DNA of 11,366 nucleotides from contig JASHWW010000075.1 in assembly GCA_030043855.1 (NCBI GenBank), forward strand, positions 1 through 11,366. Direction: 5' to 3'. The position numbers and the translations under genes were made by a program. This stretch comes from Thermoplasmata archaeon (GTDB lineage Archaea > Thermoplasmatota > Thermoplasmata > Lutacidiplasmatales > UBA184). Below, piece by piece: positions 7,229-11,366 of the stretch (position 1 is its first letter; every line of letters begins with the position of its first letter). Under the pieces are notes generated by a model. That model ran no database searches and was not told the origin of the DNA. It saw only the letters and a list, made by a program, of their open reading frames with translations.

Positions 7229-7464
7229 CAACCGGTCGCGACGGTGACCAGCGTCTCCGTCGACTTGATCCCCGGGATCTTGCGGATCCGGTGGACGACC
7301 GTATCGAGCGCCTGGTTGATGTGCGGCGCCTCGACCCGGACGATCAGGTCGAACGGGCCGGTGACTGCCTGGACCTCGGTGACCCCGGGCACGGCCTTCA
7401 GGCGCTTCAGCACCTCGTCCAGTCGGCCGACGTCGGTCTCCACGAGGAGGAACAGGGTCTCCAT
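7228..7464 (-). CDS. Stand-alone Lrp/AsnC ligand-binding (RAM) domain protein
   Basis: This small protein of 78 residues matches the C-terminal effector-binding domain of Lrp/AsnC regulators, without any helix-turn-helix. METLFLLVETDVGRLDEV begins the first strand and helix. KAVPGVTEVQAVTGPFDLIV (23-42) is the typical core, with the conserved G36 and D39 near the ligand site. RIRKIPGIKSTETLV (59-73) closes the alpha-beta sandwich. Such stand-alone domains usually form dimers or larger rings and bind amino acids or similar small molecules; some modulate full-length Lrp proteins. The chosen ATG starts directly at the first strand. A longer frame to GTG at 7533 would add 23 residues with no family resemblance. 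No Shine-Dalgarno is visible. It lies 40 bases upstream of the peroxiredoxin gene on the same strand and is divergent from a peptidase gene. Confidence 0.88.
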   Translation of the reverse strand: METLFLLVETDVGRLDEVLKRLKAVPGVTEVQAVTGPFDLIVRVEAPHINQALDTVVHRIRKIPGIKSTETLVTVATG

Positions 7465-7533
7465 CCGGGTTCGGCCGGGCACCCGGTCCGCCCACTTGAG
7501 CCTAGTGGAGTCGCTCGCGGAGCGGCGCGGCAC

Positions 7534-7540
7534 GTTAAAG
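7534..7540 (+). promoter_or_regulatory. TATA-like box of the S9 peptidase gene
   Basis: GTTAAAG is the AT-rich spot in the 98-base divergent gap between the RAM-domain gene and the peptidase gene. Its centre is 26 nt before the ATG at 7563, so a leaderless transcript is likely. A GGAG just after the box is about 20 nt from the ATG, too far to act as a Shine-Dalgarno. Read the other way the site is CTTTAAC and could also drive the minus-strand gene with a leader of about 45 nt. The rest of the gap shows nothing recognisable. Confidence 0.6.
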
Positions 7541-7562
7541 GAGCGCCCCGGATTCGCCCGGC

Positions 7563-9338
7563 ATGGGCGACCCTGCGGCGCGCGCCGCGCGCGTCACCGC
7601 GTGGTTGGAATATCCCCGGGCCTGGGAGCCGAGCGTCGCCTCCGACGGGGCCACGGTGTACGCGATCTCCGACCGGGGCGGTCTCCCGCAGGCCTGGAAG
7701 GCCCCGACCGCCGGCGGTCCCCTCGAACCGTTCCTGCCGCGCAGCGAGCGCGTGATGAGCGTGCAGCCGAACCCGGAGCGGCCGCTCGTCGTGGCGGTGA
7801 CCGACCGGGGCGGGGACGAGAACTGGCACCTCGACGTCGTGGACACGCACGGCCAGCTGGTCCGCGAATTGTCGAGCGACCCGACCCGGATCCACGAGCC
7901 GGGCGGGTGGCGGGACGGTCACCGGTACGTCTTCCGCTCGAATGCGCGGGACCCCAGGTTCTTCGACCTGTACGAGGTCGACATCGACCGGCCCGAACCG
8001 CCCCGACGCGTGCGGGAGGAGGACGGAGTCCACGAGATCGCGGCGACCCGGTCGGAACGGGTCGTGCTGCTCCGGAGCGTCACGAACCTCGACATCGACC
8101 TCATCGCATGGTCCGAGGCGGGCGAGCGGCTGCTCAACCCGCGCTCCGCGGAAGAGACCGTCGCGTCGGCGACCCTGACGTCCGACCGGGTCTACGCGGC
8201 GTCGAATCCGGGCCGGGAGTATCGGGCGGTGGTCCGGTACGACCCGGGGGGATCGGCGCCGGAGATCCTCTGGGAGCCTCCGGGCGACGTCGACCTGGTC
8301 CGCGCGAGCCCGTCCGGTGACCGGCTCGCCGTCGTCGCCAACGACCGGGGCTGGAGCCGGCTCGCGGTGCTGGACCTGCCGAGCGGGACCCCGCACCCGG
8401 TCGCCCTGCCGAGCGAGGGCGTGATCGATCGGGTCGACTGGCGCCCGGATAGCCGGGGCCTCGTCTTCGACCTCGGATCGATGGAGCTCGGCACGCAGGT
8501 GTTCCACCTCGACGTTCCGTCGGGCGGGGTGCGGGCGCTGACGACCGCGGGCCGGCCGCTGCCGGCCGCTCCCCCGACTCCGGTGTTGCGCGAGTTTCGG
8601 GCCGAGGACGGGCTGCGGGTGCCCTACTGGGACTACCTCCCCTCGGGCGCACCGCGCGCGACGATCGTGGAAGTCCACGGAGGACCGGAAGCCCAGGCGC
8701 GCCCCCAGTACCTCCCGTTGGTCGGCTTCCTCGTTCACGAAGGGTACCGGGTGCTGTACCCCAACGTGCGGGGAAGCGCGGGATACGGGCGGACGTACGT
8801 CCACCTCGACGACGTCGACCGGCGGATGGACTCGGTCCGCGACCTGCGCGACCTGGTGCGAGCGTCGGGCGCCGACTCGGGCCCGGTCGCGGTCATGGGC
8901 GGCAGCTACGGGGGATTCATGGTCCTCGCCGCCGTCACGACGTATCCGGAGCTGTGGGCGGCGGGGATCGACGTGGTCGGGATCGCGAATTTCGTCACGT
9001 TCCTCGAGCGCACCGCACCGTGGCGTCGCCCGATCCGCGAGCCGGAATACGGCCGTCTCGACCGCGACCGGGCGCTCCTCGAACGGATCTCGCCGATCCA
9101 CCACGTCGATCGGATCCGAACCCCGATGTTCATCGTGCACGGAGCGAACGACCCGCGCGTTCCGGTCGGGGAGGCCGAGCAGATCGTCGCCGCGCTGCGG
9201 GAGCGGCGCGTGCCCGTCGAGTACCTCCGCTTCGAGGACGAGGGGCACGGTCTCGTGCGGCAGGCCAACCAGATCGCGGCCATCGTCCGGGCCGTGGAGT
9301 TCCTGGAACGCCACGTCGGGCCGTCCGCCCCCCCGTAA
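7563..9338 (+). CDS. Prolyl oligopeptidase family (S9) serine peptidase, acylaminoacyl-peptidase-like
   Basis: This 591-residue enzyme is an S9 alpha/beta-hydrolase that should cleave short peptides or remove acylated N-terminal residues inside the cell. There is no signal peptide or membrane segment. Residues of about 15-330 form the N-terminal beta-propeller, seen as repeated strands such as VYAISDRGGLPQAWK and RLAVVANDRGWSRLAVLDL. The hydrolase domain covers about 340-591. HGGPE (372-376) lies in the oxyanion region, and NVRGSAGYG is typical of S9. The nucleophile is S448 in GGSYGG. The acid is D530 in HGANDPRVP, and the base is H562 in DEGHGL, so the triad is complete. The length is normal. 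The ATG is 26 nt after a TATA-like box. The divergent RAM-domain gene might link its expression to amino acids, which is only an inference. Exact substrate class within S9 is uncertain. Confidence 0.95.
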   Translation: MGDPAARAARVTAWLEYPRAWEPSVASDGATVYAISDRGGLPQAWKAPTAGGPLEPFLPRSERVMSVQPNPERPLVVAVTDRGGDENWHLDVVDTHGQLVRELSSDPTRIHEPGGWRDGHRYVFRSNARDPRFFDLYEVDIDRPEPPRRVREEDGVHEIAATRSERVVLLRSVTNLDIDLIAWSEAGERLLNPRSAEETVASATLTSDRVYAASNPGREYRAVVRYDPGGSAPEILWEPPGDVDLVRASPSGDRLAVVANDRGWSRLAVLDLPSGTPHPVALPSEGVIDRVDWRPDSRGLVFDLGSMELGTQVFHLDVPSGGVRALTTAGRPLPAAPPTPVLREFRAEDGLRVPYWDYLPSGAPRATIVEVHGGPEAQARPQYLPLVGFLVHEGYRVLYPNVRGSAGYGRTYVHLDDVDRRMDSVRDLRDLVRASGADSGPVAVMGGSYGGFMVLAAVTTYPELWAAGIDVVGIANFVTFLERTAPWRRPIREPEYGRLDRDRALLERISPIHHVDRIRTPMFIVHGANDPRVPVGEAEQIVAALRERRVPVEYLRFEDEGHGLVRQANQIAAIVRAVEFLERHVGPSAPP

Positions 9339-9361
9339 CGGGCCCACAACCGTTAAGGGCC
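9333..9361. repeat. Two near-identical 12-mers upstream of cysS
   Basis: CCGTAACGGGCC (9333-9344) and CCGTTAAGGGCC (9350-9361) agree at ten of twelve positions, with start points 17 bp apart. The first copy overlaps the stop codon of the peptidase gene and sits in a perfect inverted repeat CCCGT-A-ACGGG (9332-9342). The second contains the likely TATA element of cysS. They may be a duplicated promoter or operator element, or chance. Confidence 0.4.
9351..9357 (+). promoter_or_regulatory. TATA-like element upstream of cysS
   Basis: CGTTAAG resembles the box before the peptidase gene (CGTTAAAG). Transcription about 26 nt later would start near 9381, only about four bases before the ATG at 9385 and after most of the Shine-Dalgarno at 9374-9381. 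Either the start is earlier, for example from the AT-containing GTAAC at 9335-9339, or cysS is also translated from read-through mRNA of the peptidase gene. Confidence 0.4.
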
Positions 9362-9373
9362 GCCACCCGCCGA

Positions 9374-9381
9374 GGAGGAGG
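9374..9381 (+). promoter_or_regulatory. Shine-Dalgarno site for cysS
   Basis: GGAGGAGG contains two overlapping GGAGG cores, six and three bases before the ATG at 9385. It fixes the start codon well and implies that at least part of the cysS mRNA has a leader, unlike the three other genes here with their own promoters. Confidence 0.7.
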
Positions 9382-9384
9382 TTC

Positions 9385-10599
9385 ATGCCCGTCACGCTCA
9401 CCGACACCCTCTCCGGACGCCGACGCCCGGTGCCCCGCCCGCGCGGCCGACCGCTGGGGCTGTACGTGTGCGGACCGACCGTCTACAACGCTTCGCACGT
9501 CGGGCACGCCCGGACGTACCTGTTCTTCGACGTTCTCCGACGGACCCTCGTCGCCGACGGCTACGGCGTTCGCCACGTGATGAACATCACCGACTTCGAG
9601 GACAAGATCGACCAGCGGGCCCTCGACCTCGGGACGACGTGGCGGGCCCTCGCACGCCGCGAGGAACGGGCGTTCGTCTCCGACCTCGAATCGCTCGACA
9701 TCCTGCTCCCGCACCAGCGCCCCCGCGCCAGCGACTACGTCCGCCGGATGGTGAGCGTCGTCCGGCGGCTGGAGCGCACGGGCCGCGTGCGACGCCAGGG
9801 GGACGAATGGATCTACGAGGCGCCGGCCCGTCCGGCGTCGGAGAACTTCTCCGCGGCCTCGGTCCTCGCCGCCCACGCCGTGACGGAGGCCGGTCTGCCG
9901 CGCCCGGACCCCGCGACCGCTCGCGAATTCATGATCTGGCGACGGCAGGACCCGCCCCGCGCATCGTTCCCGAGCCCGTGGGGCGCCGGGATTCCCGGCT
10001 GGCACCTCGAGTGCTTCGCCATGGTCGAGCGCCTCCTCCGGGTGCCGGTCGACGTGCACGGCGGCGGCCGCGACCTGATCTACCCGCACCACTACGCCGA
10101 GATGGAGGTCGCGCTGGCCCTCGCCGACCGCCCGATCACCCGGAGCTTCCTCCATACGTCGCTCGTCTTCCAGGACGGGCGAAAGATGGCGAAGTCGACC
10201 GGCAACCTCGTGCCGGTGCGCGCCGCGGTGGCCGCGGTCGGCGCCGGGGCGCTCCGATGGTACCTGCTCGGGACGCCGTACTCCCAGCGGCTCGCCTGGG
10301 AGGCGGCCGACCTCGCCCGGGCGCGCGACGAGTACGAGCGCGTCCACCGATCGATCGCCGACAGCGTCGCGGACGGCGGCGCCGGCCGCGTCCCGGCGAC
10401 GGCCTTCGCCCGCCTCGCCCGGGAGGTGGCGGCGGAGCTCGGCAACGACCTCGGCACCGACCGTGCCCTGGGGCGTGTGCGCGCGTTCGCCGCGCAGCTC
10501 GACGCCCGCGCCAACGGCCGGGTGGCGCGCGGGGACCGGCGACGCGCCGTGACGGCCGTCCGGGCGATCGAGGCCCGGCTCGGGATCGCGTTGTCCTAG
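9385..10599 (+). CDS. cysS: Cysteine--tRNA ligase, short form without C-terminal anticodon-binding domain
   Basis: This class I synthetase joins cysteine to tRNA-Cys using ATP. VCGPTVYN opens the active site with C29. The HIGH box is HVGH (38-41), and MNITDFEDKI (66-75) is the CysRS motif NITD-x-DDKI. The zinc ligands expected from E. coli CysRS (C28, C209, H234, E238) are matched at C29, C210 (WHLEC), H235 and E239 (PHHYAE). The KMSKS loop is KMAKS (267-271). The helical DALR-type domain follows, with YSQRLAWEAADL and NDLGT matching the usual DDFNT. The protein is 404 residues and stops shortly after this domain, whereas E. coli CysRS is 461; the C-terminal anticodon-recognition domain seems to be missing. 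MshC-type ligases are similarly short, but the active-site motifs here are those of CysRS. Its stop is interlocked with that of the thiolase gene. Confidence 0.92.
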   Translation: MPVTLTDTLSGRRRPVPRPRGRPLGLYVCGPTVYNASHVGHARTYLFFDVLRRTLVADGYGVRHVMNITDFEDKIDQRALDLGTTWRALARREERAFVSDLESLDILLPHQRPRASDYVRRMVSVVRRLERTGRVRRQGDEWIYEAPARPASENFSAASVLAAHAVTEAGLPRPDPATAREFMIWRRQDPPRASFPSPWGAGIPGWHLECFAMVERLLRVPVDVHGGGRDLIYPHHYAEMEVALALADRPITRSFLHTSLVFQDGRKMAKSTGNLVPVRAAVAAVGAGALRWYLLGTPYSQRLAWEAADLARARDEYERVHRSIADSVADGGAGRVPATAFARLAREVAAELGNDLGTDRALGRVRAFAAQLDARANGRVARGDRRRAVTAVRAIEARLGIALS

Positions 10600-11366
10600 A
10601 GGCCCGTCCGATCGACGACGGTCGACAGGCCGTTCCCGCCGCCCATGCACAGGGTGGCGAGGCCCCGGCGGCCGCCCGTCCGGACCAGTTCGTGGACGAG
10701 CGTCACGACGATCCGAGCGCCGCTCGCCCCGATCGGGTGGCCGAGCGCTACGGCGCCCCCGTTGACGTTGAACTGGCTCTCCGAGAACCCGAACGTCCGC
10801 TGGACCGCGAGCGACGCGGAGGCGTACGCCTCGTTGTGCTCGACCCGGTCGAAGTCGCCGGGGGTGAGCCCGGTCTTCGCCAGATGGGCCCGCACCGTCG
10901 GGATCGGCGACTCCATGACGTCGGACGGATGGACCCCGCTCTCGGCGACCGAGTGGACCCAGCCGAGGGGCCTCGCCCCGGTCCGACGCACGTACGACGC
11001 GCTCGCGAGCACCAGGGCCGCGGCCCCATCGGACAGCTTGGACGAGTTCCCGGCCGTCAGCACGCCGTTGGCCGCGAAGACGGGCGGGAGTCGCGCGAGC
11101 TTCTCGAGCGTGGTGTCGGCCCGGGGCGCCTCGTCCTTGTCGAGACCGGCCCCGCCCGGCGTCCGGGACGCCGGGACCGACACGAGCTCGGCCGCAAATC
11201 GACCTTCGGCCGCGGCCTGGACCGCGAGGCGGTGGCTCCGGAGCGCGAACGCATCGATCTCGGCGCGCGAGAGGCCGAACTTCTGGGCGACCCGCTCCCC
11301 GGTCAGCCCCATGATCTCGTGCTCCCCGTAGGCGTCGATCAGCGAGTCGCGCTGCATCGCGTCGTC
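10596..11366 (-). CDS. Thiolase family acetyl-CoA acyltransferase, C-terminal part (cut by window edge)
   Basis: Thiolases join two acyl-CoA units, as in the first step of the mevalonate route, or cleave 3-ketoacyl-CoA in fatty acid breakdown. About 257 C-terminal residues are visible. The frame stays open to the window edge, so the ATG at 11357 is internal and the nucleophile cysteine domain lies outside. FALRSHRLAVQAAAEGRF and LTAGNSSKLSDGAAALVLAS are standard thiolase segments. NEAYAS, near 10830, is the substrate-site Asn motif. The catalytic His is in GGAVALGHPIGASGAR (His codon 10737-10739), and the second catalytic Cys is in CMGGGNG (Cys codon 10647-10649). The enzyme therefore looks intact over the part seen. 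Whether it is biosynthetic or degradative cannot be decided here, since the genes upstream are not in view. It meets cysS tail-to-tail with a 4-base overlap. Confidence 0.95.
   Translation of the reverse strand, partial: DDAMQRDSLIDAYGEHEIMGLTGERVAQKFGLSRAEIDAFALRSHRLAVQAAAEGRFAAELVSVPASRTPGGAGLDKDEAPRADTTLEKLARLPPVFAANGVLTAGNSSKLSDGAAALVLASASYVRRTGARPLGWVHSVAESGVHPSDVMESPIPTVRAHLAKTGLTPGDFDRVEHNEAYASASLAVQRTFGFSESQFNVNGGAVALGHPIGASGARIVVTLVHELVRTGGRRGLATLCMGGGNGLSTVVDRTGL

Noticed and set aside
5394..7247. A 617-codon plus-strand frame overlapping the end of the MMPL gene and the peroxiredoxin gene
   Set aside because: The product is low-complexity Arg/Pro/Gly/Asp without membrane or enzyme motifs, and both true genes explain the region fully.
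7465..7533. N-terminal extension of the RAM-domain protein to GTG at 7533
   Set aside because: The added residues do not resemble the family, there is no Shine-Dalgarno, and the ATG at 7464 begins exactly at the first domain strand.
7407..9407. A 666-codon open frame on the minus strand opposite the S9 peptidase gene
   Set aside because: It is a shadow of the peptidase and its neighbours in GC-rich DNA. The translation is Arg/Asp/Pro/Val-rich with no motif, whereas the plus strand has a complete S-D-H triad.
9385..10599. MshC (mycothiol cysteine ligase) as identity of the short CysRS-like gene
   Set aside because: The length fits, but the motifs around VCGPTVYNASHVGHAR and MNITDFEDK are those of CysRS, and mycothiol is an actinobacterial thiol. 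It is kept only as an alternative to test.
1..11366. Defence island, toxin-antitoxin, CRISPR, prophage or insertion sequence
   Set aside because: Every gene has a housekeeping or general metabolic family. No direct repeat array, transposase, integrase, nuclease or tRNA-borne attachment site was seen, and base composition looks even across the window.

Overview
The window looks like ordinary chromosomal DNA of a high-GC archaeon (about 70% GC by eye). Archaeal signs are a SecY of archaeal type, an EMC3/TMCO1 (DUF106) membrane protein, an archaeal-type cytidylate kinase and a Cbf5-type pseudouridine synthase with a C-terminal PUA domain, joined in one overlapping cluster. TATA-like boxes about 26 nt before several start codons fit leaderless archaeal transcripts. 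The gene order and the absence of ribosomal proteins L34e and L14e fit a Euryarchaeota-related lineage. A high-GC Thermoplasmatota is my best guess. Halobacteria are less likely because the proteins are not markedly acidic. The assignment is inference.

Region 1 (1-3705, + strand) is the downstream end of the ribosomal-protein/secretion cluster: secY (5' end outside the window), the EMC3-like insertase, cmk and cbf5. Each junction is a 4-base start/stop overlap (TTGA, GTGA, ATGA), so the four genes are probably co-transcribed and translationally coupled. They serve membrane protein insertion, pyrimidine nucleotide supply and H/ACA-type RNA modification.

Region 2 (3736-6759, +) is one large MMPL/RND-type membrane protein with its own promoter. 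Its predicted extracytoplasmic loops are full of N-glycosylation sequons. It runs tail-to-tail into region 3 with interlocked stop codons.

Region 3 (6756-7464, - strand) holds a PrxQ/BCP peroxiredoxin and, upstream of it, a stand-alone Lrp/AsnC ligand-binding (RAM) domain protein. The peroxiredoxin has its own leaderless promoter.

Region 4 (7563-10599, +) diverges from region 3. It holds a cytoplasmic S9-family serine peptidase and a short cysteinyl-tRNA synthetase that appears to lack the usual C-terminal anticodon-binding domain. Region 5 (10596-11366, -) is the C-terminal part of a thiolase that continues past the window edge and again meets its neighbour tail-to-tail.

Intergenic gaps are all under 100 bases, and no gap over 300 bases exists. 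I see no RNA gene, CRISPR array, insertion sequence, integrase or phage gene, and no convincing evidence of a new biological system. The points worth a second look are the short CysRS, the sequon-rich MMPL protein, the split between leaderless and Shine-Dalgarno starts, and small inverted or direct repeats at two promoters.
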